Shown: piece after piece, positions 16,056-24,875 of the stretch
How the letters are laid out: each line of letters starts with the position of its first letter
Numbering within the stretch: position 1 is the first letter of the stretch
Program-made: the position numbers and the translations under genes
The notes under the pieces: model-generated
Told to the model about the DNA's origin: nothing
Databases searched by the model: none
Seen by the model: the letters and a program-made list of their open reading frames with translations, nothing else
NCBI GenBank assembly: GCA_019636675.1
Contig: JAHBXC010000001.1
Span: 558,001-622,000, forward strand
DNA: 64,000 nucleotides
Reading direction: 5' to 3'
DNA from: Phycisphaeraceae bacterium
Lineage (GTDB): Bacteria; Planctomycetota; Phycisphaerae; Phycisphaerales; UBA1924

Positions 16056-16499
16056 TCAGACGAAGTCTTCGGGGCGCGTGGAGAGCTGGATGGCGCCGTC
16101 GACGACGCGCACGGCCCGCATGAGCTTGTCGGGCGCCGGGACGAACTCGCACCCGCTGGCGTAGAGCAGGTCGCCGGCGTAGACGCAGTGCTGGACCCGG
16201 ATGCCGCGGAGCATCGCCTCGCCGTCGGACGCGCGGAGCATGACGACGCCCACGGCGCCTCGATGGAGCATCTGGCGCCCGACGAGCTTCAGCCCGCCGC
16301 GCGAGATGTCGGCGGCGAGCAGGGAGCCGATGCGCCGCTGGACGAACGCCCCGTCCATCCAGACCACGGAGACCTGCTGGCGATAGGCGTAGCGTTCGAA
16401 CAGGCGCCGGTCTTCGGCGCTGGTCGACTCACCCTCCCCGGCGACGTTCGGGAAGAGGTACCCTTGCTGCCTCGCGATGTCCTGATTCGAGTGTTCCAT
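16056..16499 (-). CDS. PilZ-domain protein (aroK flank, right)
   Basis: A 147-residue protein with a short disordered head and a PilZ-like barrel. FERYAYRQQVSV (around residue 36) gives the RxxxR position and ADISRGGLKLV (around 64) gives the DxSxxG motif. The last part, VYASGCEFV, is a typical closing strand. It reads toward aroK with a 24-base gap, so co-transcription is likely. The start is placed at ATG 16499, where CAGGA lies close upstream; a GTG at 16511 would add four residues. Together with the gene at 15085 it makes two PilZ proteins around one metabolic gene. Its output is not known. Confidence 0.75.
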   Translation of the reverse strand: MEHSNQDIARQQGYLFPNVAGEGESTSAEDRRLFERYAYRQQVSVVWMDGAFVQRRIGSLLAADISRGGLKLVGRQMLHRGAVGVVMLRASDGEAMLRGIRVQHCVYAGDLLYASGCEFVPAPDKLMRAVRVVDGAIQLSTRPEDFV

Positions 16500-16694
16500 T
16501 GGTTCCTGCACGCCGAGCCCTGACCCGACGCGTTCCTCAACCCTCTATCGACCCTCCGTATCCGCTGATAGAGGGCGAGTCCCCGACTTGAGCGCCCCGG
16601 CGCGTCAACCCAGCGAACCGGTGCACTCTGTCTGGCCCTGGCGCCGAATAACCGCGGGGCGGCGACGCCCCAAACCCCCACCCCGAAAGGACGC

Positions 16695-17543
16695 ATGCGC
16701 GACGACCCGCACGGACAGCCCGAGAATCACCCCTTCTCCGAGGGCAAGTTCGCGTCGGTGCTCGAGCACCTCCGAAGGCCCTTGGGCGCGAAGCTGCGCA
16801 ACCCGTCGTTCGATGTCTCGGCCGAGCGCGTCGCGCACGAGTGGTCGCGCCTGCGCATGCACCCTGCGCTCCTCGCGCGACCGGTGGTCGTTATCTCGGG
16901 GTGGCGCGCCCCCCAGGTCGCCGCGATGCTGACCTCGCGCCGGCTCGCGTCGATCACCAGCAGGCGCCTGACGGACTTCCTGCCGGTCGGGCTCATGGGC
17001 GTGCACAACATCGAGGAGGCGGCGTCGCGCGTCGTCCACGCTGTCGACCGGAAGGCGCCCTCCCCCGACGGCGCGTGGACGACGGAAGTCGACGTGGTGG
17101 CGATCTCGATGGGCGGGCTCGCGTCGCGACTGGCGGCGGCGGATCGCTCGCGGTTCGCCGACACGGCGCTGCCCGCGAAGCGTCTGAAAATCGCCCGGCT
17201 GTTCACGCTTGCGACGCCCCATCGCGGCGCGTCGCTGGCGACGATCGTCGCGCCCGACGCGCCGTCGCGCTGCATGAAGCCCGGGTGCCCCTTCCTGCGC
17301 CGGCTCGACGAGGCGCTGGAGGCGGACCCGCTGGAGATCGTGCCCTACGCGCGTCTGCGCGACGGGATGGTCGGCGCGCAGCACGCCGCGCCCCCGGGGC
17401 GCAACCCGCTGTGGATCGACGGCCCGCCCGCGCTGTCGCACCTGGCGATCACGACGGACAAGCGGATCATGCTGGACATCGCGCTGCGCCTGCGCGGCGA
17501 ACCGCCGATCGCGCGCGAGGGCGAGGCCCCGCCTCGAGAGTGA
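16695..17543 (+). CDS. Lipase-like alpha/beta-hydrolase
   Basis: A 282-residue protein of the alpha/beta-hydrolase fold without a signal peptide. RPVVVISGW near residue 62 is the first core strand and oxyanion region. The nucleophile elbow is AISMGGLAS with Ser138; alanine replaces the first glycine of the usual GxSxG, as in some lipases. The ATPHRGAS segment further on is typical of triacylglycerol lipase/PGAP1-like proteins, and SHLAITTDK near 255 is a likely histidine region. The acid residue cannot be placed. A substrate is not evident; a lipid or ester is inferred. AAAGG lies six bases before ATG 16695. The gene converges on a small membrane-protein gene with only three bases between stops. 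Confidence 0.7.
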   Translation: MRDDPHGQPENHPFSEGKFASVLEHLRRPLGAKLRNPSFDVSAERVAHEWSRLRMHPALLARPVVVISGWRAPQVAAMLTSRRLASITSRRLTDFLPVGLMGVHNIEEAASRVVHAVDRKAPSPDGAWTTEVDVVAISMGGLASRLAAADRSRFADTALPAKRLKIARLFTLATPHRGASLATIVAPDAPSRCMKPGCPFLRRLDEALEADPLEIVPYARLRDGMVGAQHAAPPGRNPLWIDGPPALSHLAITTDKRIMLDIALRLRGEPPIAREGEAPPRE

Positions 17544-17546
17544 GGA

Positions 17547-17903
17547 TCACGCCGCGTTGCGGAACGCGCGCGCCGCGAAGTCGCGCGTCTCGGCGACCCG
17601 CTGCGCCGGCTGGTCGCCCGCGGCGCGTTGCGCGTCGGCGGCCTTCCGGAACGCGTGCTCGCTGATGAGCAGGCCGGCCGGCGTCGCGTCGCGCGTCTGG
17701 TCCGCGAGCTCGCGCACCATGCGCCGGTCGGCGCGGGAGAGGTTCATGTGCCTGGCGAGGACGGTGAACGCCTCGTCGCTCTCGCCCCGGCGCGCCATCG
17801 CGCGGTGCGCGAAATACGTCGCCGCCGCCGCGAGCGCGAGCGAGAGCGCCGCGAGCGTCCCCGGGAGAACCCAACCGGCCAGAGAGAGGGTGACGAGAGT
17901 CAT
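17547..17903 (-). CDS. Small single-pass membrane protein coupled to the HEAT gene
   Basis: A 118-residue protein. Residues 5-30 form one membrane helix (LAGWVLPGTLAALSLALAAA). The rest is a soluble helical part with HMNLSRADRRMVRELADQ, which looks like a short protein-interaction segment. I do not recognise the family. Its ATG at 17903 sits in the stop codon of the upstream HEAT-repeat gene (ATGA overlap), so the two are translated together and may bind each other at the membrane. That partnership is inferred from the gene layout alone. Confidence 0.68.
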   Translation of the reverse strand: MTLVTLSLAGWVLPGTLAALSLALAAAATYFAHRAMARRGESDEAFTVLARHMNLSRADRRMVRELADQTRDATPAGLLISEHAFRKAADAQRAAGDQPAQRVAETRDFAARAFRNAA

Positions 17904-19795
17904 GCTTGGGTTATCGACCGTTCGGGAGAGGCACTTTGGTCGGGCCCGGGCGAGGGCTGCATAACGGCCAGAAGCATCCTGGCGGCGGCCTTGGCGCGAC
18001 GAAGGGTGTGCTCGTCGCGCGCCTCGCGCACCACACGCGCGATCTGGGGGGCCATGACCACGGCGCGGGACCGTTCGATCGCCCACAGCCCCGAGACACG
18101 CTGGCGCCCGTCGGCGTCGGCGAGCATCGCCCCCAGCGCGTCGGCGGCGAGCGCGTGGCCGGGCTGCGCCACGAGCGCCGCCCGCGCGGCGTTGGCGCGT
18201 TCACGCGGGAACATCGCGCGGAGTTTGACCTCGACGAGCGGGTGGAGCGGGCGCTGCTCGCCGATGGCTTCGATCGCGTTGGCGCGGACCCGCTCGTCGC
18301 GATGCTCCGCGAGGCGCTCGAGGGCCTGCACCGCCGACGCGCTGCGCACCTCGGCGAGCGCCGCGGCCGCCGTCGCCGCCACGCGCGGGTCGATGTCGGT
18401 TGCCGCTGCCATGACTTCCAGCTCCAGCTCGCGCGCCAGCGCCAGGCGCTTGCCGATCCGCAGCGCCGCGACGCGGGCCGGGGCGTCGCCCTTCGCGACG
18501 CGCCGGCGAAGCTCACGCACGAACGCGTCGCGGTGAAGATCCATCGCGACGCGCGCGGCGGCCGGGTTCGTCCAGGGGTCCTCGTGACGGTCGAGGATCT
18601 CTCGGGCGGTGCGCACGCACTCGTGCCTGGAGCGCGTCATCGCGGCGCGCGTCTCGGGGAGCGTCGCGCGCCGGAGACGACGGTCGTTGAGCAGCGCCGA
18701 GACCGCAATCCGCGACGGGGCCTCGTCCCTTGAGAACGCGAAGTCCGCGAGCAGCGACGCCGCCTCTCGCGCCCCCTCGGCGTCCGAAGGCGCGGTGCGC
18801 GCGAGTTCTCTGGCGGCGACGGCGCGGACCGTCGGGCTCGGATCCACGAGCGTCCCGGCGAGCAGCGAGGATTTTTTCGACACGTCGAGCCCGCTGGCGC
18901 ACACCATCCGCACGAAGCCGGCGCGCGCCTGCTCCGGCATCTCGGCGACCTCGCGCGACGTGGGCAGCGCGTCCCGCTCGGGGCGGACGCGCGCGAACTC
19001 GGCTCGGCGCGACTCTCGCGCGAGCAGGTGCGCGTGGTCGAAGGCGACGCGGTGCTCACGCACGCTCGCTCGCTTGCTCAGGCGGGCGGCGGCGGCGGGC
19101 GCGAGCGTCGGGATCGACAGGACGCGCAACGCACGCACCCGTGCGCCGTCGGATCGGTCCGAGCGGATCACGGAACGCAGAGCGAGGATCGCCGGCTGCG
19201 TCTGGTCGCCCAGCCACTGCGCGAGTCGCGCAGGGGGCGCCTCCAGGAGGGGCAGCATCGCTTCCAAGACTCCCCGTCGGCGGTGCTCGGGGTAGCTCGT
19301 CGCCGCCTCTGCGAGGGTCGCGTCCAGGACCGGCAGCAGCGACGGGTCGCGAGACGCCGCGTCGACGGCGAGCCGGATGGCTTCCTCGGCCGATCGCGCC
19401 ACGCCCTCGTCCTTGTCGGCCAGCAGCAGCGGCAGCCGGGCGATGCCGGTGGCGCTGGGCATGTGGCAGACCAGCTCGGCGGCGGCGAGTCGTTGCTCGA
19501 CGCTCGCCGATCGCGACAACTTATCCACAAGCGCCGACACCGAATCCCCCGCCGCAGCCAGCCACAGCGACCGAGTCTGGTCCTTCAGACGCGGCCAACG
19601 CAGCGCGGCCAGCGCGAGCGCATCAAGTGCGCGATCCCTGGGCAGGGGGTCGGCCAGGAGGGCGCGCGCGATCGCGTCGGCCTCGCTGGGGCCGCAGAGG
19701 CGCAGCGCCTCGGTGAGCGCAGCCAACCTGCTGCGCCGACTCGCGTTGCGCAAGACCGACAATCTATCCGCCAGTCCGATGCCGAGGGGGGGCAT
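17900..19795 (-). CDS. HEAT-repeat (armadillo-like) protein
   Basis: A 631-residue all-helical protein. Repeating two-helix units carry HEAT-like consensus such as DPSPTVRAVAARELA, DPRVAATAAAALAEV and DERVRANAIEAIGE. Most recognisable repeats lie at about residues 80-150 and 330-600. No signal peptide, membrane helix or enzyme motif is visible. HEAT proteins usually serve as binding scaffolds; the partner is unknown. The start ATG at 19795 is the first in a clean frame. The small membrane-protein gene downstream overlaps its stop by four bases, so the scaffold may be recruited to the membrane through it. The protein is strongly enriched in Arg and Ala, as is common in this GC-rich genome. Confidence 0.75.
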   Translation of the reverse strand: MPPLGIGLADRLSVLRNASRRSRLAALTEALRLCGPSEADAIARALLADPLPRDRALDALALAALRWPRLKDQTRSLWLAAAGDSVSALVDKLSRSASVEQRLAAAELVCHMPSATGIARLPLLLADKDEGVARSAEEAIRLAVDAASRDPSLLPVLDATLAEAATSYPEHRRRGVLEAMLPLLEAPPARLAQWLGDQTQPAILALRSVIRSDRSDGARVRALRVLSIPTLAPAAAARLSKRASVREHRVAFDHAHLLARESRRAEFARVRPERDALPTSREVAEMPEQARAGFVRMVCASGLDVSKKSSLLAGTLVDPSPTVRAVAARELARTAPSDAEGAREAASLLADFAFSRDEAPSRIAVSALLNDRRLRRATLPETRAAMTRSRHECVRTAREILDRHEDPWTNPAAARVAMDLHRDAFVRELRRRVAKGDAPARVAALRIGKRLALARELELEVMAAATDIDPRVAATAAAALAEVRSASAVQALERLAEHRDERVRANAIEAIGEQRPLHPLVEVKLRAMFPRERANAARAALVAQPGHALAADALGAMLADADGRQRVSGLWAIERSRAVVMAPQIARVVREARDEHTLRRAKAAARMLLAVMQPSPGPDQSASPERSITQA

Positions 19796-19970
19796 CCGTT
19801 CCCTCCCGTGTGTGCGACGACGCGAACAGCGCCGCGTCGCGAAGCGTAGAGCAAAGGGCGGGCCCGGGGTTCACCCGGGAAGACCCACCATGTGTTGGGT
19901 TCGAGCGCAACTCTTGCCGCTACCCATGGGATTTTTTCGTGGTTTTTCGCGCGTTCTCCGAAGATTCTTC

Positions 19971-19998
19971 TTGTAGGTTTCCAGACTTGCCGTACACT
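19971..19998 (+). promoter_or_regulatory. Probable housekeeping promoter before the gene at 20060
   Basis: TTGTAG (19971-19976) and TACACT (19993-19998) are separated by 16 bases, close to the sigma-70 consensus, in a locally AT-richer stretch. The start codon of the downstream gene is 62 bases further on. Both hexamers match well enough to be plausible but no experiment supports them. Confidence 0.42.
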
Positions 19999-20059
19999 CG
20001 GCGGGTCTGAAGCGAGTGATCGCAAACATTCTCCGGTGCTCTCTCTCCAAGGTCTCGCG

Positions 20060-20605
20060 ATGAACGCCCCTCCCAAAGCGCAAACCCTCCTCCAGGCCTA
20101 TCGCGTGCTTTTCTACCGCCGGGCCCTCCATCCGGAACTCTTCAAAGTCTGCAATCGCATCGCGATCGTCCATCGAGACTACGAGTTCGAGGGCTGGGTC
20201 CTCCCCGGCTCCCACGTCCTTCGGTTCCAGCACAACGGCGCCTGCGCCGTCGAGCTCCTGACCAACATCGACGGCGGGCTGCCCGATCGCGGCGTCATCG
20301 CCGGTTTCCCTGCGATGGGCGAGCGCGACCACGAGCAGCGCTTCGACGAGGGCGTCCGCTCGGTCTTCACCGTCCAGACTGAGACCCTCGCCGACAATCT
20401 TTTCAACGCGACCTATCGCGAACTCGTCGACTTCGCGCGCGACAACGACGCCGCCACCCACCTCTGGACCACCGACGACGGCGGGCGCTGCGCCTCCATC
20501 CTCGATGTCCAGCGCTACCGCAAAGAGATCCACATCCAGTCCTACCACCTCCTGGCCATTGGCGGCATCGTGATCCGCTCGCAGACCATCTTCGAGCACG
20601 CCTGA
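20060..20605 (+). CDS. Conserved-looking protein of unknown function
   Basis: A 181-residue soluble protein. Notable features are LFYRRALHPELFKV near the start, EFEGWVLPGSHVLRFQHNG, and a strand-rich C-terminal half containing VFTVQTETLADNLF and YRKEIHIQSYHLLA. The HPELF opening and the GHVL..H.G strand remind me of the DUF2617 family, but I cannot confirm this without a search. There is no signal peptide or membrane segment. The ATG at 20060 has only a weak AAGG upstream. A likely sigma-70 promoter lies at 19971. The gene upstream is divergent and the PEP-CTERM-like gene downstream has its own strong ribosome-binding site, so this gene may stand alone. Confidence 0.6.
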   Translation: MNAPPKAQTLLQAYRVLFYRRALHPELFKVCNRIAIVHRDYEFEGWVLPGSHVLRFQHNGACAVELLTNIDGGLPDRGVIAGFPAMGERDHEQRFDEGVRSVFTVQTETLADNLFNATYRELVDFARDNDAATHLWTTDDGGRCASILDVQRYRKEIHIQSYHLLAIGGIVIRSQTIFEHA

Positions 20606-20779
20606 GCAGCCCCGGGCCGCACACGATCCGAGCGACGACACGCCGACGCGGCACCCCCGGCCACGCTATTCCTCGTGTCCCTTCTGCGGACGCGTGATGT
20701 CCTTTGCGCATTACAGGGTGGGTCGAGGCGGAGTGCCCCGACCGAGTTATGCCCTCGATCTCCGGGGAGGAGAAACATC

Positions 20780-21712
20780 ATGCTCACACACGCTCAGCGT
20801 GGACGCACGCCCCTCGCGTGCGCCGTTCTCGCCCTCGGCTGCGCCGTCTCGCACGGCGCGGTCCGGGTGGAGTCCACGGTTGCGCCCAGCGCCGGCAATC
20901 ACAACCCCGGGGGAAGCATCTCCGTCGCCTCGCTGACCGGCGGCTTCTTTCGCATCCACGACAGCACCGTCCTCGCCGAGACCGGCTCGTTCCAGTTCTC
21001 CGGACTCGACGGCGCGGGCGCCATGCAGACCATGACCTACACCTTCGACGGCGCGGCACAGTCCGATTACGGCCTGCTTCGATCACGCTTCCGGTCAACG
21101 ATCGACAACGCGTACTTCAACGCCGCCAACACGCGCTGGATCGACGACCATGCCACCGGATCGCCCTCGTATTTCACTGGCCAGTCCTTCGCGCGCTTCT
21201 CCGACGAGATCACGGTCCAGGCGTCAGGGGCCGCCGCGAGCATCTCCTTCGGCGTGCGCATCACCGGCGAGATCAGCGCGACGCCGGTCGGCTCCGCGGG
21301 TCAGATCGTGCTGTGGCGCGAACTGCCCAGCGGCGGGACCTCCAACTTCCGCACGATCACCAACCCTGGCGGATCCGGCCCCCTGCTCGTCGATGAGATC
21401 GTCCAGACGCCGACCTTCGCGATCACCGACGGCCTCGCCCACATCGGGCTCGGTCTGCAGAGTCTGGTCTCGTTCAGTCTGAACGACTCCGGGTTTCCCG
21501 ACGGCGCAAGCCATGACATCTCCTCCGACGCGTTCAACACCATGCGCATCGTCGAGATGATCGTGCGCGACGCCAGCGGCGGTGTGCTCGAGATCCACTC
21601 CGTCACCGGGCAGTCCGGGCTGGATTATGTCGCCTTCGTCCCCACGCCCGGAACCGGCGCGATCCTGGCGTGCTCCGCCCTCTTGGCAGGCAGGCGCCGG
21701 CGCGTCGCGTAA
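20780..21712 (+). CDS. Exported PEP-CTERM-like (P-x-P-G) protein
   Basis: A 310-residue exported protein with a signal peptide of about 26 residues (ending SHGA). The body is rich in beta strands and Ser/Thr/Gly with no known catalytic motif. The last 22 residues are a sorting-type tail: VPTPGTG, a hydrophobic run (ILACSALLA) and GRRRR. This resembles a PEP-CTERM signal with P-x-P-G in place of PEP, a form common in Phycisphaerae by my recollection. A protein with the same kind of tail is at 46946-47614. Such tails are handled by exosortase-type proteases; no exosortase gene is in the window. GGGGAGGAG lies seven bases before ATG 20780. Function unknown. Confidence 0.75.
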   Translation: MLTHAQRGRTPLACAVLALGCAVSHGAVRVESTVAPSAGNHNPGGSISVASLTGGFFRIHDSTVLAETGSFQFSGLDGAGAMQTMTYTFDGAAQSDYGLLRSRFRSTIDNAYFNAANTRWIDDHATGSPSYFTGQSFARFSDEITVQASGAAASISFGVRITGEISATPVGSAGQIVLWRELPSGGTSNFRTITNPGGSGPLLVDEIVQTPTFAITDGLAHIGLGLQSLVSFSLNDSGFPDGASHDISSDAFNTMRIVEMIVRDASGGVLEIHSVTGQSGLDYVAFVPTPGTGAILACSALLAGRRRRVA

Positions 21713-21833
21713 CACGCCCTCACGATGACCGACCACAGCCGCCCGCTCCCACAGAGCGGGCGGCGTGCTTTTTGGACCTCGGCGCTACTATCCAAGCCCG
21801 ATCCGTCCACCTTCTGGAAAGCCGGTCCGCCCC

Positions 21834-24800
21834 ATGCCCAACGACGCCTCCCCATCCCAGGCCAAGCGCTCCTATCGCGACTCGCTCAACCTGCCCAAGA
21901 CCCCCTTCTCCATGAAGGCGAACCTCGTCCAGAACGAGCCCGCCTCTATGAAGCGCTGGTCGTCCATCAACCTCTATTCGCGCACCCGCGAGGCACGCGC
22001 CGGCGCACCCACCTTCGTCTTCCACGACGGCCCCCCCTACGCCAACGGCGACATCCACCTGGGCCACCTCCTCAACAAGTGTCTCAAGGACTTCGTCGTC
22101 CGCTCGCGCACCATGGAGGGCTACGACACACCCTACATCCCCGGATGGGACTGCCACGGCCTGCCTATCGAGCACAAGGTCATGACCGACCTCGTCTCCA
22201 CCGGCAAGATCGCCAAGCTCGCCGACCTCCCCGAAGACACCCGACGCATGGCCGTGCGTAAAGCGTGCCAGGCGTACGCCGAGAAGTACGTCAAACTCCA
22301 GCGCGGCCAGATGGAGCGCCTGCTCACCCTCGCCGACTACGAGAACCCCTACCTCACCATGTCGCCCTCGTTCGAGGGCGCGACCATCGAACTCTTCGCC
22401 ACGCTCGTCGAGCAGGGGCTCGTCTTCCGCCAGTTGAAGCCCGTGCACTGGTCGATCGCGAACCAGACGGCGCTCGCCGAGGCCGAACTCGAGTACCAGG
22501 ACCGCGAAGACCCGTCGATCTATGTCGACTTCGAGGCGCTCGACGCCGACGCCGTCTACGACGCGTTCGGCCTGCCCGCGTCGTCCGACGATGACGAAGA
22601 CGACGCGCCCTCGCGCCCCACGCAGCGACCCTCGTTCATGATCTGGACGACCACCCCCTGGACGCTGCCGGCAAACCTCGCGATCGCCGTGCACCCGCGC
22701 TACGAGTACGCGCTCGTGCGCCTCGACGGCAACCTCACGATCCTCGCGAAGGAACTCGTCGAGACCGTCACGAAGATCGGCAAGGCCGAGGACATCGAGA
22801 TCCTCGCGACCACGACCGGCGACAAACTCGTCGGCCTGCGCTACCGCCACCCCTTCGTCGACGGCGCAGCGCTCTCTCGCACTCTTCCCCCCTCCCGCTC
22901 GCGGGAGGGGCAGGGGGAGGGTCTGCCTCTCCACCGCGTCGTCGCCGCCGACTATGTCACCCTCGAAGACGGCACCGGGCTCGTCCACACCGCGCCGGGC
23001 CACGGCGTCGAGGACTACCAGACCGGCCTGCGCGAGAACCTGCCCGTCTATTGCCCCGTGCGCGACGACGGGACCTACGACGACAGCGCCCCCGACTTCG
23101 TGCGCGGCAAGACCGTCTGGGACGCCAACCCCGTCGTGGTCGAACACCTGTGCGCGTCGGGGCACCTCTTCCACGCGTTCAACTTCATGCACTCCTACCC
23201 CCACGACTGGCGCTCCAAGACGCCAGTCATCTTCCGCGCCACCGAGCAGTGGTTCATCGGCGTCGATCGCGCCACGACTCGCGACAAGAAGTCGCTGCGC
23301 GAGCTCGCCATGACCGCCGCCAGCGATTCGCTCAAGTTCATCCCCGAGTGGGGGCGCAACCGCCTGCGAGGCATGCTCGAGTCTCGCCCCGACTGGTGCG
23401 TCTCTCGCCAGCGCGCGTGGGGGCTGCCGATCCCCGCGTTCTTCCAGAAGAACGCCGACGACTCGACGACCACGCTCCTCACGCCCGCCTCGGTGCGCGC
23501 CGTCGCCAAGGTCTTCCGCGAGAAGGGCTCCGACGCGTGGTTCCAGTTGAGCGCGCGCGACCTCCTCGCGCACTACGACTACGCCGGCGACAAGGACGCG
23601 CCCAAGGGCCTGAACCTCGACGCGCTCGACAAGTCGCGCGACATCCTCGATGTGTGGTTCGAGTCCGGCTCGTCCTGGCACAGCGCGATGCGCGAGCGCC
23701 TGGGCGACGCCGGCTTCCCCGTCGCCCTCTACCTCGAAGGGTCCGACCAGCACCGCGGGTGGTTCCAGTCCTCGCTGCTCTGCGGCCTGGGCGGCACGGG
23801 GCGTCCGCCCTTCGAGGCCGTGCTCACCCACGGCTTCATGGTCGACAAGGACGGCAAGAAGATGTCCAAGTCGCTGGGCAACGCGCTGAATGTCGAGGAA
23901 CTGCTCAAGAACTTCGGCGCCGATGTCTGCCGCTGGTGGGTCTCGACGCTCGCGTACGAGAACGACATCAAGGTCGATCTCTCGTTCTTCGAGACAGCGG
24001 GCGAGTCCTACCGCAAGGTGCGCAACACGATCCGCTTCCTGCTGTCCAATCTCGACGACTTCACGCCCTGCCCGGCGGAGCAGGGCCACTCCACGCGCAC
24101 CGGCGACTGCGTCGCGTGGACCGATTTCACGCCCACCGGCATCGACTCCTGGGCGCTCGCGCAGGCGAACGACCTCTCCAAGGAAGTTCGCGCCGCGTAC
24201 GACCGGTTCGATTTCAAGGGCGCATCCAGCGCGATCTACGACTTCTGCAACGACACGCTCAGCGCCGTGTACCTCGCGGCAGTGAAGGACCGGCTTTATT
24301 GCGACGCGCCCGACTCGCCTCGCCGCCGGCGCACGCAGTCGGCGCTGTGGGATATCGCCGACCTGCTCTGCCGCCTTCTGGCGCCGGTCATGCCGCACAC
24401 CGCGGACGAGGCGTTCCGCGCGCTGCACAAGATTGACGACAAGGCGAGCGCGGAGAGCGCCTCGGGCGCGTGCGTGCACCTGCACACCTTCCCGGGCCAG
24501 CGCAAGGCAGATGTGTTCCCGGTGAGCGCCGACGAGCGCTGGAAGCAGGTCTTCGCCGCGCGCGAGAAGGGCCTGATGGCGCTCGAGACTGCGAAGAAAT
24601 CCGGCGGCGGCGTGGAGAACCCCCTCGACGCCGGGCTCGCGCTCCCCGACCCCGAAGGCGCCCTCGCGCACTTCGACCCCGTCGACCTCGCCGACCTGCT
24701 GGGCGTCTCGCGCGTCACGCTCGACGCGAGCGCGACGGACGCGAAGGTCATCGACCTGCGCGACGAGCCGCGCTGCGAGCGCTCGTGGAAGCGCGACGGC

Positions 24801-24875
24801 ACGGTGAAGCAGCGCCCCGACGGGGGCATGCTCTCCGAGCGCGACTGGATCGCGGTCGAACGCCTGCAGCGATGA
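21834..24875 (+). CDS. ileS: Isoleucyl-tRNA synthetase with an inserted repeat and an altered zinc tail
   Basis: IleRS charges tRNA-Ile. In the 1013-residue protein HLGH is at 75-78, GWDCHGLPIE follows, the editing domain spans about 200-420 and KMSKS is at 676-680. Two oddities stand out. First, about 13 residues (LPPSRSREGQGEG, near 351-364) in the editing domain are encoded by a palindromic repeat (22885-22923) also present twice at 14.25-14.35 kb. Second, the C-terminal zinc-finger region, normally CxxC...CxxC, reads CERSW and then has no second cysteine pair, so this zinc site looks lost. The ATG at 21834 is preferred over an upstream start that would add 23 residues. Its stop directly abuts the stop of the convergent fusion gene, leaving no terminator between. 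Confidence 0.94.
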   Translation: MPNDASPSQAKRSYRDSLNLPKTPFSMKANLVQNEPASMKRWSSINLYSRTREARAGAPTFVFHDGPPYANGDIHLGHLLNKCLKDFVVRSRTMEGYDTPYIPGWDCHGLPIEHKVMTDLVSTGKIAKLADLPEDTRRMAVRKACQAYAEKYVKLQRGQMERLLTLADYENPYLTMSPSFEGATIELFATLVEQGLVFRQLKPVHWSIANQTALAEAELEYQDREDPSIYVDFEALDADAVYDAFGLPASSDDDEDDAPSRPTQRPSFMIWTTTPWTLPANLAIAVHPRYEYALVRLDGNLTILAKELVETVTKIGKAEDIEILATTTGDKLVGLRYRHPFVDGAALSRTLPPSRSREGQGEGLPLHRVVAADYVTLEDGTGLVHTAPGHGVEDYQTGLRENLPVYCPVRDDGTYDDSAPDFVRGKTVWDANPVVVEHLCASGHLFHAFNFMHSYPHDWRSKTPVIFRATEQWFIGVDRATTRDKKSLRELAMTAASDSLKFIPEWGRNRLRGMLESRPDWCVSRQRAWGLPIPAFFQKNADDSTTTLLTPASVRAVAKVFREKGSDAWFQLSARDLLAHYDYAGDKDAPKGLNLDALDKSRDILDVWFESGSSWHSAMRERLGDAGFPVALYLEGSDQHRGWFQSSLLCGLGGTGRPPFEAVLTHGFMVDKDGKKMSKSLGNALNVEELLKNFGADVCRWWVSTLAYENDIKVDLSFFETAGESYRKVRNTIRFLLSNLDDFTPCPAEQGHSTRTGDCVAWTDFTPTGIDSWALAQANDLSKEVRAAYDRFDFKGASSAIYDFCNDTLSAVYLAAVKDRLYCDAPDSPRRRRTQSALWDIADLLCRLLAPVMPHTADEAFRALHKIDDKASAESASGACVHLHTFPGQRKADVFPVSADERWKQVFAAREKGLMALETAKKSGGGVENPLDAGLALPDPEGALAHFDPVDLADLLGVSRVTLDASATDAKVIDLRDEPRCERSWKRDGTVKQRPDGGMLSERDWIAVERLQR
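22885..22923 (+). repeat. Palindromic repeat, copy 3, inside ileS
   Basis: Core CCCTCCCGCTCGCGGGAGGG followed by GCAGGGGGAGGG, matching copies 1 and 2 near 14.3 kb. The element is 39 bases (13 codons) long, so it keeps the ileS frame. It lies between the VDGAA and HRVVAADY segments of the editing domain and reads out as Pro/Ser/Gly-rich filler. Confidence 0.8.

Noticed and set aside
21720..24671. 983-codon minus-strand open frame opposite ileS
   Set aside because: Arises from GC-rich codon bias; it reads as Arg/Glu/Gly/Val repeats, whereas the plus strand carries intact IleRS motifs.
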